Assembly: GCA_964645005.1 (NCBI GenBank)
Contig: CAZXYS010000043.1
Location: 1 to 30,766 of the forward strand
Length of the DNA stretch: 30,766 bases
Reading direction: 5' to 3'
Source of the DNA: CAZXYS01 sp964645005
GTDB taxonomy: Bacteria > Bacteroidota > Ignavibacteria > Kapaibacteriales > UBA2268
Below the pieces are notes generated by a model. The model had not been told where the DNA came from. It made no database searches and worked only from the letters and a program-made list of their open reading frames with translations. The position numbers and the translations under genes were made by a program. Below are positions 8,249 to 17,001 of the stretch, in pieces. Positions within the stretch are counted from its first letter, which is position 1, and the number at the start of each line of letters is the position of its first letter.

Positions 8249-8372
8249 GGCATAACATCAGCTATACGCAAGCAGGGGTTTCGTGCTTCGTAGGACAGGA
8301 AAGTGGTAGAATTAAAGTTCAGTTCTTCGCAGGAAGTTCAGTGGTTAAAATCCCTGCCTGCGTATAGCTGAG
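8249..8372 (+). repeat. attC site of cassette 3, R' end lost
   Basis: R'' core GGCATAAC (8249-8256) is followed by the arm TCAGCTATACGCAAGCAGGG, which pairs almost perfectly with CCCTGCCTGCGTATAGCTGA ending at 8371. The R'' core complements the start of cassette 3 (GTTATGAC at 6791) at seven of eight bases. The expected GTTRRRY core after the right arm is missing: the sequence runs into GAAACATTAAATG and, about 12 bp later, into the IS21 relic. The array is therefore broken at this edge. Confidence 0.7.
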
Positions 8373-8384
8373 AAACATTAAATG

Positions 8385-8864
8385 AAAAGCAAAGCACAAC
8401 TGCCTTAATGCAGGACAAAGTTGAGAAAATCTTCGTTTAAAATTGGTTCGTATTTACAGCTTTTTTGAACGCCCGACTTCAGATTGTCCGGTATAATTGC
8501 ACGTGGCGAGCCTTAAAAATAATGCATAGCATTCTCTACAGCGCCGATTAAATCTTCTTTTTACTGGCTTTCGTTACACCGGTTCGCTTGAGCTCTTTTC
8601 CATTGCAGGCAGTTGCTCCTGTAATTTCCGGAGCCGATCTGATGTTGGCTTCTCTTTATCCAGGAAGAGTTCATAAATTTCGCCCTCGGACTTATCCCGT
8701 AAATTATCATAGCTAAGACCTGTAGATTTCAACAGGAATATGTACTTAGAGACAGTCTTACGGGTAATTCCGAGCAGCTTTTCAATTTCCCGTTTAGACG
8801 TGCCTTCATTGTAAAGTCTAAGAATCTGTCTGATATTACTCATACTAATATTCACATTTGCCAT
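8385..8864 (-). pseudogene. istA: IS21 transposase IstA relic, frameshifted and internally deleted
   Basis: The first 88 codons (ATG at 8864, or more likely the inner ATG before SNIRQILRLY) give the IstA helix-turn-helix region: EGTSKREIEKLLGITRKTV. At about 8595-8600 one base is missing. Restoring it continues the family sequence as ELKRTGVTKASKKK, whereas the open frame instead ends in a short false tail. An internal deletion then jumps to the integrase core: GAVENAMHYF, an in-frame TAA, then GSPRAIIPDNLKSGVQKS and KYEPILNEDFLNFVLH near 8405-8480, then another stop. These later pieces match IstA around the second catalytic region. The gene is dead several times over. Confidence 0.75.
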
Positions 8865-8924
8865 TAAACATCCGCCCTGATTTGTTAGACAATTTTATTT
8901 CAGGGCTTATCATTTATCATGCAA

Positions 8925-8990
8925 GTATTGGTCGGAATAGGTGGGGTAATTTGCTCCGAAATGCGTGGGGTACTATCTCCGAAATATGCA
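8925..8990 (-). repeat. IS21 terminal repeats, 24-bp spacing
   Basis: Plus-strand units TCGGAATAGGTGGGG, TCCGAAATGCGTGGGG and TCCGAAATATGCA begin near 8931, 8955 and 8979, exactly 24 bp apart. Multiple GGGG/GAAA-type repeats at the end next to istA are typical of IS21-family ends, where they bind the transposase. Confidence 0.6.
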
Positions 8991-9218
8991 TTTCTCGCAT
9001 AATTACAATTCTGTGCGATGAATCTATGGGACTTCAGCAACAAAAATCCTAAGATAATTCTATTGAGAAATGTTAATATTTGGAACATCCCGGTATTAAT
9101 GATCTGTCTGTGAAAATATCCGTTCAATTGGTTAGCCATAATAATATCGGAAAGTCTTTTAAAATGAATAAAAAAAGGGGCAAAAATCAAACATTTATCC
9201 ATCAATCAAACTGCAAAA

Positions 9219-9414
9219 TACGGCTTATAAAACCGGATAAAACGGGTTAAAGTTTGTTTGGGAGCGGGTGCATATTTGGCAATAAGCCGCAAAATACCGC
9301 CATCTAAGCGACAGGAATGTGTTATTTTAGCGACTAACAGAATACCTTTTAGCGGCAAAATTTTTTTGTAAGCGGAAAAAACATACCAATTTAGCGGCAG
9401 GTTTTTAATAAAAA
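9219..9414. repeat. Run of 22-bp-phased degenerate repeats with AGCGGC core
   Basis: Cores occur at 9219 (TACGGC), 9241 (AACGGG), 9263 (AGCGGG), 9285 (AGCCGC), 9307 and 9329 (AGCGAC), 9351 (AGCGGC), 9371 (AGCGGA) and 9393 (AGCGGC). The spacing is 22 bp except one step of 20 bp. The cores are usually preceded by TTT or TA, and several units also hold ATACC. The period is not a multiple of three, so it is not coding. The run lies between the IS21 relic and the 3' end of the OmpA gene. Bases 8991-9218 show nothing recognisable. Confidence 0.6.
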
Positions 9415-9424
9415 TTTCTAAAGA

Positions 9425-11431
9425 TCACTTTGGCGTCACAGCTTCAATTACCACTGTTCTTGAATAGAATCTTCCTTCCGGCAGATCATTGTCATACAAG
9501 TTTGATTCTCCTACTCCTCGACACTCGAGAGTCTGGGGATGGTTAAGATAACTCTTTGTATTTTGTGCTCTATCTTCAGATAATGTCTTATTATGATATG
9601 TATCCCCCTTGCGGTCGGAATAGCCGGTTATTCTTATCTCCGATTCCGGTTTTATACTTTTTCTGATAATATCGTCAATGATCTTTTTATTTGAAGTCGT
9701 TATTTCCGCTTCGTCATATCCGAATAAAATCAATTGAAACTTGTTGATTATTTTGTCTTTTGTTTTTTCCACAAGTTTCTTTTGCAGGGTAATTAACTCC
9801 AATGGTATTTCTTTCTTTTGCTCCATATTTGTATTACCATCTATGTCAGTAACCTGTAGAGCGTACTCAAGTCGGGAGTTGCCTCTGAGCTGCCATGCTT
9901 CAGTTTCTGTCACCTGCCAATCAACGGAATTGGGAACATCGCCTTCCCCCTTGATCTCCTTAATAATCTTATCCTGCTGACTTATTGTGACTTTCCAACT
10001 GCTTATCTGATTTTGGCTTCTGGTAGACATATAAAATCTAAGTGCCGGCGGGTCTATTTTTCTTATTGTATCCCTGATGGTTAATGGTTTTAACAATTCC
10101 CCATTGATGGATTCTATTTCCGCTCTGCGATTTTCCTTTATGCCGTCCTGCAGGTCAACATCGTATCTTGAATAATTCTCAGGCAAATTCACTGTCTCAG
10201 TCTTTATTCTACCTGGATCTATTTCCCATGCATTTGTCAAATATTTGGTTATGGTTTCAGAGCGTTTTTCGGATAGTTTTATATTTCCCTTTTCCAAGCC
10301 TCTGTTTGAGTTGCAGCCCCTGACCAATAGTTGACTTTGAGGATTATTTTTCATTCTGAAACCGAGTATATTCAGGATATTATGATATACTTCCAATGTG
10401 GTTTGCTCTTTTAAATGGCTTTCCGAAAAATTTCCGGCTTTTTTCTTATCCAAAATTTTATATCTATCAGGTAATTCATGAGCATTTTGATCGAAGAATA
10501 CATAGTTCAGCAACGGGGTGGTTTTCTTAGCTATGAATTCTTCCACTTTTAAAGGCAAAACCTCGGTTTCCTTATTTTCGGAAACACCTTTAGCCTCAAT
10601 TGAAGTGGAAATATAAGGCGGCGGTTCCGGCAGTTCCGGCATCGGTGGCGGCGCCGCTTCCAATGCCGGTTCTGGATGTGATGGTGCAAATATAAGGGAA
10701 GCTCCCAATTTCGCCGAATGATCCTGCCAATTCTTATTCTTCACTACCGGTGTCAACCGGTAGCTGAGCATCAACTCAGGCGCTAATATCAATGATCCGT
10801 TCTTGTTTAACGGCAGATAATATGTTAAACCGGCATCAAGTGAGGCTGCGTTTTCGTTGATGTCAGGTAATTCTTCATTTTCAAAAACATTCCTTGATTT
10901 TAAGCCGTTTTCGAAAAGTGCGTTAGCAGGACTTTTTATTGCTTCTTTTTGCGTGAATTTATGATTCAAAGCATAGCTGTATCCGCCTCCAAATAGTAAT
11001 TTTATGTGATTTGATAATTTAAATGATATTAAAGGCTCTATTTTAATGTATCGCAGATCCGCATCAATGGTATGTTCTATTTCTCCGTCATAATCTACGC
11101 CCTCAATGCCGAAGGTAGTCTTTTCTCTCCATGACAGCAATGCGCTGTTGTCAGTGTATGCTCCTCTTAGTTGTATTCCTATATTATATATCACCGGCAA
11201 TTCAAAAAATAGACCGGCATCGAATCCCATTCCCAAGCCATGATCATAGCCCTGGCAGCAATTAGGGTAACCAGGCAATGACCTGAAGTCCGCATAATGA
11301 TAATTTAAATTCGCATCACCGAAAACACCTGTGTAGAACATCTTCTCAGTGGGCGGATCTTTTGATATTGCTTCGGCATAGCCTGAAATAAAAATTATTA
11401 ATACTAATATTGCTTTAAATTTCATTTTCAT
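9425..11431 (-). CDS. Outer-membrane protein with beta-barrel and two OmpA-like domains
   Basis: The 668-aa protein has a signal peptide (about 1-23) and a beta-barrel-like region (about 30-255) rich in alternating aromatic strands, with a paired Cys in YPNCCQGYD. A proline-rich linker (about 258-275) follows. The first OmpA-type region (about 305-445) contains NYVFFDQNAHELP, LLVRGCNSNRG and KLSEKRSETITKYL; a C-terminal OmpA domain (about 570-665) contains LILFGYDEAEI, IRITGYSDRKG and LSEDRAQNTKSYL. OmpA domains bind peptidoglycan, so the protein probably links the outer membrane to the wall. It is the downstream partner of the VWA/WD40 protein, with a 14-bp gap, and the two probably form an operon. 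A link to T9SS export or surface anchoring is possible but only inferred. Confidence 0.85.
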   Translation of the reverse strand: MKMKFKAILVLIIFISGYAEAISKDPPTEKMFYTGVFGDANLNYHYADFRSLPGYPNCCQGYDHGLGMGFDAGLFFELPVIYNIGIQLRGAYTDNSALLSWREKTTFGIEGVDYDGEIEHTIDADLRYIKIEPLISFKLSNHIKLLFGGGYSYALNHKFTQKEAIKSPANALFENGLKSRNVFENEELPDINENAASLDAGLTYYLPLNKNGSLILAPELMLSYRLTPVVKNKNWQDHSAKLGASLIFAPSHPEPALEAAPPPMPELPEPPPYISTSIEAKGVSENKETEVLPLKVEEFIAKKTTPLLNYVFFDQNAHELPDRYKILDKKKAGNFSESHLKEQTTLEVYHNILNILGFRMKNNPQSQLLVRGCNSNRGLEKGNIKLSEKRSETITKYLTNAWEIDPGRIKTETVNLPENYSRYDVDLQDGIKENRRAEIESINGELLKPLTIRDTIRKIDPPALRFYMSTRSQNQISSWKVTISQQDKIIKEIKGEGDVPNSVDWQVTETEAWQLRGNSRLEYALQVTDIDGNTNMEQKKEIPLELITLQKKLVEKTKDKIINKFQLILFGYDEAEITTSNKKIIDDIIRKSIKPESEIRITGYSDRKGDTYHNKTLSEDRAQNTKSYLNHPQTLECRGVGESNLYDNDLPEGRFYSRTVVIEAVTPK

Positions 11432-11445
11432 CCAAAATATTTAAA

Positions 11446-14400
11446 TTATTCGTTTATTATCATTTTTCTTTGCATTGTTTTTGAATTTGTACTCAATTGA
11501 TAGAAATACATGCCTCCGGGAAGTCCGGATACGCTGAATTCTATCCTGTGGCAGCCGGGGCTGTCACTTCCGCTGTCCAACACCCGTATCTTCCTGCCGT
11601 AAAGATCATAGAGGCTCAACTCGTAACAGCCTGATTCAACGAGAATAAATTCAATGACAGTTCTGTTATTAACCGGATTCGGGAAATTCCGGTTCAATGT
11701 TAACACATTATCCGTGTTTATCACCCTGTCGCCGCCCTCACGGCAGATATTCAGCTTCAGGATTCCGTCTTCTGTTTGAATGTTCACTCCTTGCGGATCA
11801 CCTGCCAAATATGTTGAGTCCTGATTGATTCTCAGGTAGGTCTTGTCCGTATTACCCAGAGCGGCTTTCATTGGTATTGCGATTTGAGAACCATCAAATA
11901 TCCTGTCGGGTAAAAATAGTTTAAGAGTTCTAATATATTCGCCGTTTATTGTTTCTGTCTCCTGTGATTCTACCATTGTCAGAGATTGCTCGGGAAACAA
12001 TAAGTTCGCATTGAAACTAAGCTGGGTATAAATGCCAGAGGAAACATTCTTCAAATCGCTTTGCGGCTCACTTAAAAATATGGGTATTTCTATATTGTCT
12101 CCTGGTTTGGCAGTAACATTTCCTGCTTTCAATAGCAATCCCGTCTCTCTGCCTACATCTGCGCTAAGTCGAATTGTGTCTTTATTATCGCAGGTATCCG
12201 CAAATACGTATTCTCCGGTATAGGTCGAATCAATGCTTCCGCCTTCGAATCTTACATTAACTGTGGAAGTTTTACCGGGCGGCGTAGGATTCGGGTCAAT
12301 GTCTGTTATAGTGAATTTACCACCGGCTAATGAGATTGGCGGACTTTGCCATAGCAATTCCTGTGTCCCTGTGTTGTGTATAGTAAATGTTACTTCCCTT
12401 GTTTCGCCCGGTTGTAAATTCGTTATATTTCTGATTTCCGGATCAATATTAAATTCCGATCTCTCTTTCCTGCCGCACAGTTCCAACTCGCCTGTATCGG
12501 ATGCATTGTTATAATAAAAGATCAATTTCCTGCATGCTCTGCCGGTGTCCGTAGGCTCAAATCTTATCGGAATGTATTTTACCGCTCCGGCTTTCACCGT
12601 GAAGGGTTCTGTTACGGGACTCTCAAATGTAAATACGCCGTCGTCAGGTTTTATGCGAATTGAATCTATCTCCACGTCCAATTTTCCGTTATTCTCTATT
12701 GCTGTTATGCTTGAATCGATATAAGTATTATCGAGACACGGATCGGTAGAACCGATGTAAACATCGTCCCCGGCGGTTAATTCACATTTTATCCCTTCTG
12801 CAAATAATGTAATAATATCAGGCGAGCTTAATCCGGTGTGATAGAATGCTATTCGTGTGCTGGTTCTGCCTTCGCGGACGGGACTGAATTCCACTTCCAA
12901 TTCATGCTCTTCGCCGGGGGATATTGAGAACGAGCCGCCGCCATTAAGAGTGTCGAACTGCTGGAAATCCGGTCCCAGCATTACTGTAGAATCTATGTTC
13001 AGTTCCATGTTTCCACTATTTCTGAGGACAGCTGCGATTGAATCTTTGATATTATTCAGGCATACTTCTCCCAGATTTATGTTTTTTGTTAGAATTTCCA
13101 GGCTGCAATCAACTGCTTCCGCCGAGATGTCTTTGGTTAAAACCCCGGATTGATAATGAATATTAATTTTTGCTGTTTTTGTGCCGGGGGTTACCGGATG
13201 GAATCGGAATTTAGCTTTTGCCGTTTCTCCGGGCTCGAGGGTAAACGGTATATTTCTGTGGAAAACTTCAAAATCATCAGCATCAGTACCGCTTATTGTT
13301 ATTGAATCAACTCTTAAATCAAATTTTGTGTTATTTGTAATAAAATCAGTTATTATCGAATCCTTTGGTTCGGGAGCATTGGCGCAATATTGAGTCATCG
13401 TGACATCTTTACTTTCAATTTCCGGCACAACTATGGACCATAGAGAATCGGATACATCTTCCTGCATGGGTTCTTCTAAATACCATGTTCTTACTGTGCC
13501 ATCCCAGCTTCCGCTTGCAATCCTTGAGCCGTTGGGACTCCAGGCGACGGAAGATACCAAATACTTATGCCCTGTTAAAGTCTTAATCTCTGCACCTGTA
13601 GCTGCATCCCAGATCCTGATTGTTTCATCCCAGCTCCCGCTAACAATCCTTGAGCCGTCGGGACTCCAGGCGACGGATTCTAGAAAATCAGTATGCCCTG
13701 TTAAAGTCTTAATTTCTTTGCCTGTGGCTGCTTCCCAGATCTTGATTGTTCCATCGTCGCTCCCACTAACAATCCTCGTGCCGTCGGGACTCCAGGCGAC
13801 GGAATATACACTTCTTGTATGACCTGTTAAAGTGCTAATCACAGCGCCTGTAACAGCATCCCAGATCCTGATTGTTTCATCAGAGCTCCCGCTTGCAATC
13901 TTCGATCCGTCGGGACTCCAGGCGACGGAATTTACAGTGGAAGTATGCCCGGTTAAAGTGTTAATTTCTTTGCCTTTGTCAGCATCCCAGATCTTGATCT
14001 TATCATCACGGCTCCCACTAACAATCCGCTTGCCGTCGGGACTCCAGGCTACGGAATTTACCCAACCAGTATGCCCTTCTAAAGTGTTAATTTCTTTGCC
14101 TTTGTCAGCATCCCAGATCTTGATCTTATCATCACGGCTCCCACTAACAATCCGCTTGCCGTCGGGACTCCAGGCTACGGAATTTACCCAACCAGTATGC
14201 CCTGTTAAAGTGTTAATCACAGTGCCTTTGTCAGCATCCCAGATCTTGATTGTATTATCATAGCTTCCGCTAACGATCCGCGTGCCGTCGGGACTCCAGG
14301 CGACGGATTCTACCCAAAAAGTATGTCCTTTTAAAGTCTTAATCTCTGCACCTTTGTCAGCATCCCAGATCTTGATTGTGTTATCCCGGCTTCCACTAAC

Positions 14401-16062
14401 AATATGCGTGCCGTCGGGACTCCAGGCGACGGATCTTACAGTCCCAGTATGCCCTGTCAGAGTATCAATCACTTCTCCTGTTTTTAAATCCCAAATAAAT
14501 ATACGACCACTGCCACCAGCGCTTGCTATTTTTGTAAAGTCCGGATTGGGCGCCATAGTATATAATTGACCCATTCCAAGTATCTTGTGACCAGTACCTT
14601 TTACCCCTTCTTTTAATTGATTAACCTTCATCAAACATTCATCAGAAGGTGTATTGGGTATTGTCCAGTTATATTTTAGCCCTGAAGCTGTATTCGTAAT
14701 TGTATTCCAGTCACTTCCATTGTTGGTACTATATTGTAATTGTACCGTATCCGAGGGCAATATCCCTTCCCATGTTATCGTTGTATCGCTGCCTGCGGCA
14801 AATTCCTCTCCGCCATCCGGATGAGTGACTTTTAGCGGGTTTTTCTTCTGATCGCTAACATAAAAGCTGGATAAGTAAACGTAGTCAGAACCACATAAGT
14901 CTTTTTCTATTTCTATTCTGGTATAATGAGAGCCTGAATCAACAGGGGAAAAACTCACGGTTATATTCCTAATATCACCGGGATTAAGTGTAAATGGGGG
15001 CGCGGAACCATCCCAATCAGTGATTGTGAATAAGGGATTCGAAGGGGTAATTCCGAGAATCCGCAACTTTGCATTTTTTGCTTCAATGCTGAAAATAGTG
15101 TCTTTTGTAGTCCCCGGCTCGATATATCCCAGACCTATCGAAACGGGATTTTTCTCTAATTTTATAAGAGCATCGACAGGTACGTTATACGTAGTCTCGT
15201 TGCTTAATGAATATGATGGAATCTCAGTTTCTAATTTTCTGACCACTTCGCATCCGTAACCGCTTTCCCATGTTATTGTGCACGGATCCGAACCCCGAGC
15301 AAAATTAATAATTTGCATAAAAGCATCCACAGCCTGGGCTTGAGTATTTATATTTTCAAAAAACATACCGCCCGTACGATTGGAAACATCCTTTAATGTC
15401 TGCGGGCATTCGTTCCCCACAATCACACAGTAAACGGTTGCATTTATCTGCTTAGCCTTATTTACAATTGCATCTTCATCGCCTCCGGCAAGTCCGTCGG
15501 TTATCAGCACAACTACTTTCTTGTGGCTTCCGCCTTCGGCTATCAGCAATGAACCAGCAAGCGGATTTAACAAAGCAGCGTCGAAATCAGTCCCGCCGCC
15601 CGCTAACAATGTTGCCATAGAATTTTTTAATTGATTTTTATCCGTGGTAAAATCATTAACTATGAAATTATCAGTGGTGAAAGCAGTTAATGCACACTCA
15701 GAGCCATTGCCGGGCAAAGCGTCAATCCAGGCTTCCGCAGCCGACTTTGCCATTTGTATCCCCTGTCCCTGCATGGAACCGGAAATATCAATTGTCAATA
15801 CCGAAGACAGAACGGCAGGCTCACTCTTAGGTGGACACGAAACACTGGTCACATTCCTGTCAATACCATCTTCCTTCAAAGAGAAATCCTGGGGCGTTAA
15901 ACTCAGCAATTGATCGCCGTTGGCATCGAAAGCGTAGAATTTAGCTTTTACGGTGGGAAAATTTGACGGATCGACATCGAACATCTGCAGGCTCTGGGAA
16001 TTTAACTTACCTATTAAAATCCCGAGAAACAGAAGGCTCAGCACAAAGATATTATTTTTCAT
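11446..16062 (-). CDS. Large secreted VWA - choice-of-anchor D - WD40 propeller protein with T9SS tail
   Basis: This 1538-aa protein has a signal peptide (about 1-22) and a VWA domain (about 85-255). The VWA metal site is DISGSM (92-97), with LITDGLAGGDED later, so it should bind a divalent ion. Ig-like/choice-of-anchor regions follow (about 265-490). Residues about 496-865 hold a WD40 propeller: one degenerate repeat (GMGQLYTMAPNP...) and eight 42-residue repeats with GHT...SVAWSPDG...SGS.D.TIKIWD. More choice-of-anchor D domains fill about 880-1400. The final 80 residues (NRNFPNPVNNRTVIEF, LPGGMYFYQLST) are a T9SS type A sorting domain. It is an exported, surface-attached adhesion or scaffold protein; the partner is unknown. 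Repeats four and five differ by one residue, a sign of recent duplication. It probably heads a two-gene operon with the OmpA-like gene. Confidence 0.9.
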   Translation of the reverse strand: MKNNIFVLSLLFLGILIGKLNSQSLQMFDVDPSNFPTVKAKFYAFDANGDQLLSLTPQDFSLKEDGIDRNVTSVSCPPKSEPAVLSSVLTIDISGSMQGQGIQMAKSAAEAWIDALPGNGSECALTAFTTDNFIVNDFTTDKNQLKNSMATLLAGGGTDFDAALLNPLAGSLLIAEGGSHKKVVVLITDGLAGGDEDAIVNKAKQINATVYCVIVGNECPQTLKDVSNRTGGMFFENINTQAQAVDAFMQIINFARGSDPCTITWESGYGCEVVRKLETEIPSYSLSNETTYNVPVDALIKLEKNPVSIGLGYIEPGTTKDTIFSIEAKNAKLRILGITPSNPLFTITDWDGSAPPFTLNPGDIRNITVSFSPVDSGSHYTRIEIEKDLCGSDYVYLSSFYVSDQKKNPLKVTHPDGGEEFAAGSDTTITWEGILPSDTVQLQYSTNNGSDWNTITNTASGLKYNWTIPNTPSDECLMKVNQLKEGVKGTGHKILGMGQLYTMAPNPDFTKIASAGGSGRIFIWDLKTGEVIDTLTGHTGTVRSVAWSPDGTHIVSGSRDNTIKIWDADKGAEIKTLKGHTFWVESVAWSPDGTRIVSGSYDNTIKIWDADKGTVINTLTGHTGWVNSVAWSPDGKRIVSGSRDDKIKIWDADKGKEINTLEGHTGWVNSVAWSPDGKRIVSGSRDDKIKIWDADKGKEINTLTGHTSTVNSVAWSPDGSKIASGSSDETIRIWDAVTGAVISTLTGHTRSVYSVAWSPDGTRIVSGSDDGTIKIWEAATGKEIKTLTGHTDFLESVAWSPDGSRIVSGSWDETIRIWDAATGAEIKTLTGHKYLVSSVAWSPNGSRIASGSWDGTVRTWYLEEPMQEDVSDSLWSIVVPEIESKDVTMTQYCANAPEPKDSIITDFITNNTKFDLRVDSITISGTDADDFEVFHRNIPFTLEPGETAKAKFRFHPVTPGTKTAKINIHYQSGVLTKDISAEAVDCSLEILTKNINLGEVCLNNIKDSIAAVLRNSGNMELNIDSTVMLGPDFQQFDTLNGGGSFSISPGEEHELEVEFSPVREGRTSTRIAFYHTGLSSPDIITLFAEGIKCELTAGDDVYIGSTDPCLDNTYIDSSITAIENNGKLDVEIDSIRIKPDDGVFTFESPVTEPFTVKAGAVKYIPIRFEPTDTGRACRKLIFYYNNASDTGELELCGRKERSEFNIDPEIRNITNLQPGETREVTFTIHNTGTQELLWQSPPISLAGGKFTITDIDPNPTPPGKTSTVNVRFEGGSIDSTYTGEYVFADTCDNKDTIRLSADVGRETGLLLKAGNVTAKPGDNIEIPIFLSEPQSDLKNVSSGIYTQLSFNANLLFPEQSLTMVESQETETINGEYIRTLKLFLPDRIFDGSQIAIPMKAALGNTDKTYLRINQDSTYLAGDPQGVNIQTEDGILKLNICREGGDRVINTDNVLTLNRNFPNPVNNRTVIEFILVESGCYELSLYDLYGRKIRVLDSGSDSPGCHRIEFSVSGLPGGMYFYQLSTNSKTMQRKMIINE
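13480..14460 (-). repeat. Eight 126-bp tandem WD40 repeats
   Basis: The block CCGTCGGGACTCCAGGCGAC recurs every 126 bp (for example near 13655 and 13781), which equals 42 codons. The copies around 13960-14085 and 14086-14210 are almost identical. The repetition also makes long meaningless open frames on the plus strand, which are not called. Confidence 0.9.
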
Positions 16063-16338
16063 ATTTATTTCTTCGGATTAATCCATGGAATACATATTAG
16101 AGAAACCGGCGTTACATAAGCGCAATCAACTTTTACGAAGATGAAACTCGTTTTTATGAGACGAAAACTCTCAATTTTGAATTCCCCCTTTACTAAATGA
16201 TACCCTTATTTTTGAAAATCTATTTTATGATTTCAATTCTATAATTGTATATGCGCCCACTAAAATATTAAAAAAAAAATTAAATCAAATTTTAATCAAC
16301 AAGTTACATGAATTTTATTTAAAAGACTCATGAAGCAC
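16063..16338. other. Upstream region of the VWA/WD40 gene
   Basis: This AT-rich stretch of 276 bp lies between the pseudogene stop and the VWA gene start. It should hold the promoter of the VWA/OmpA operon. I could not pick out a convincing promoter or operator. Confidence 0.3.
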
Positions 16339-16959
16339 TTATCTCAATAATATCATTTTTCCAAATTTGATTTCTTCACCAATCATCATCTTATAAAAAT
16401 AAACACCCGGCACAAAGTTTTCACCATGAAAAACAAATTGATGTTCTCCCGGTGATTGATATACTTCAGGATAGGACCTTACAGTCTTACCAAACGAATC
16501 GAGAATAGTCATCTTCACTCTGTTATTTTTGGTAAGATTGTACTTGATTGTGCATTTCGAAGAGAAGGGATTGGGGAAAACTCTAATTTTCGTACCTATC
16601 TTTGGATATTCTTTAACTGGAATTGGCTTATCAACTTACCATATTCTAACTGTGCCATCAAAGCTCCCGCTAACAATCCTCGTGCCGTCGAGACTCCAGG
16701 CGACGGAACGTATCGATCCGGTATGTCCTGTTAAAGTGTTAATCACGTCTCCTGTTTTTAAATCTCAAATATATATGCATCCGCTTCCGCCAGCACTTGC
16801 TATTTTTGTAAAGTCCGGATTGGGCGCCATAGTATATAATCTGCCCATTCCAAGTATCTTGCGATTGATAAATTCTGAACTGTCTTTTTGCGCAGGCATA
16901 TTGGAAAAAGCAAATACTACGCAAATAGCTGCTGTAATAAGTAAACGTGATTTTAACAT
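16339..16959 (-). pseudogene. Mini-paralogue of the WD40 protein, two in-frame stops
   Basis: The reading frame runs from ATG 16959 to TAA 16341-16339 (207 codons) with no indel, but contains TGA at 16767-16765 and TAA at 16638-16636. It encodes a signal peptide (MLKSRLLITAAICVVFAFS), the first degenerate WD unit (GMGRLYTMAPNPDFTKIAS), a single complete WD repeat (GHTGSIRSVAWSLDG), then a T9SS tail (RVFPNPFSSKCTIKYNL, GENFVPGVYFYKMM). The TGA sits where the large paralogue has the Trp of FIWDLKTG. About 65 bp around 16795-16860 match 14515-14580 almost exactly, so the duplication or conversion is recent. It lies head to tail upstream of the large gene. Confidence 0.8.
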
Positions 16960-17001
16960 ATCATCTCCCAATTTTGAACAAGTATATTTAATTTTAAACA
17001 A

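Larger units (their letters stand above)
8385..8990 (-). mobile_element. IS21-family element relic
   Basis: Remains of one IS21-type element. The left end carries three phased terminal repeats (8925-8990) and istA follows on the minus strand in at least two pieces. The downstream half of istA and all of istB are gone. The minus-strand end TGCATATTTCGGAG at 8990 begins with TG, as IS21 termini do, but no target duplication could be matched because the other end is missing. A typical full element is about 2-2.5 kb; about 0.6 kb remains. Confidence 0.7.

Noticed and set aside
9060..9240. Possible small gene reading VKISVQLVSHNNIGKSF on the plus strand
   Set aside because: Short GTG-start frame without family similarity, located between an IS relic and a repeat run; there is no support beyond being open.
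9219..9414. CRISPR array
   Set aside because: The repeated core is only about 6 bp, the period is 22 bp and there are no constant long repeats with unique spacers; no cas gene is present.
13400..14569. Long plus-strand open frames with repeated LPSGLQAT-type peptides
   Set aside because: They are shadows of the minus-strand WD40 repeats; the peptide period equals the 126-bp coding repeat.
7368..16767. Stop-codon reassignment (TAA or TGA read as an amino acid), suggested by three in-frame stops
   Set aside because: TAA and TGA end many intact genes at the expected place (for example TAA at the S41, DUF3108 and kinase genes; TGA at the OmpA and thiamine kinase-like genes). The three interrupted genes use different stops and two lie in decaying mobile contexts, so separate nonsense changes are simpler.
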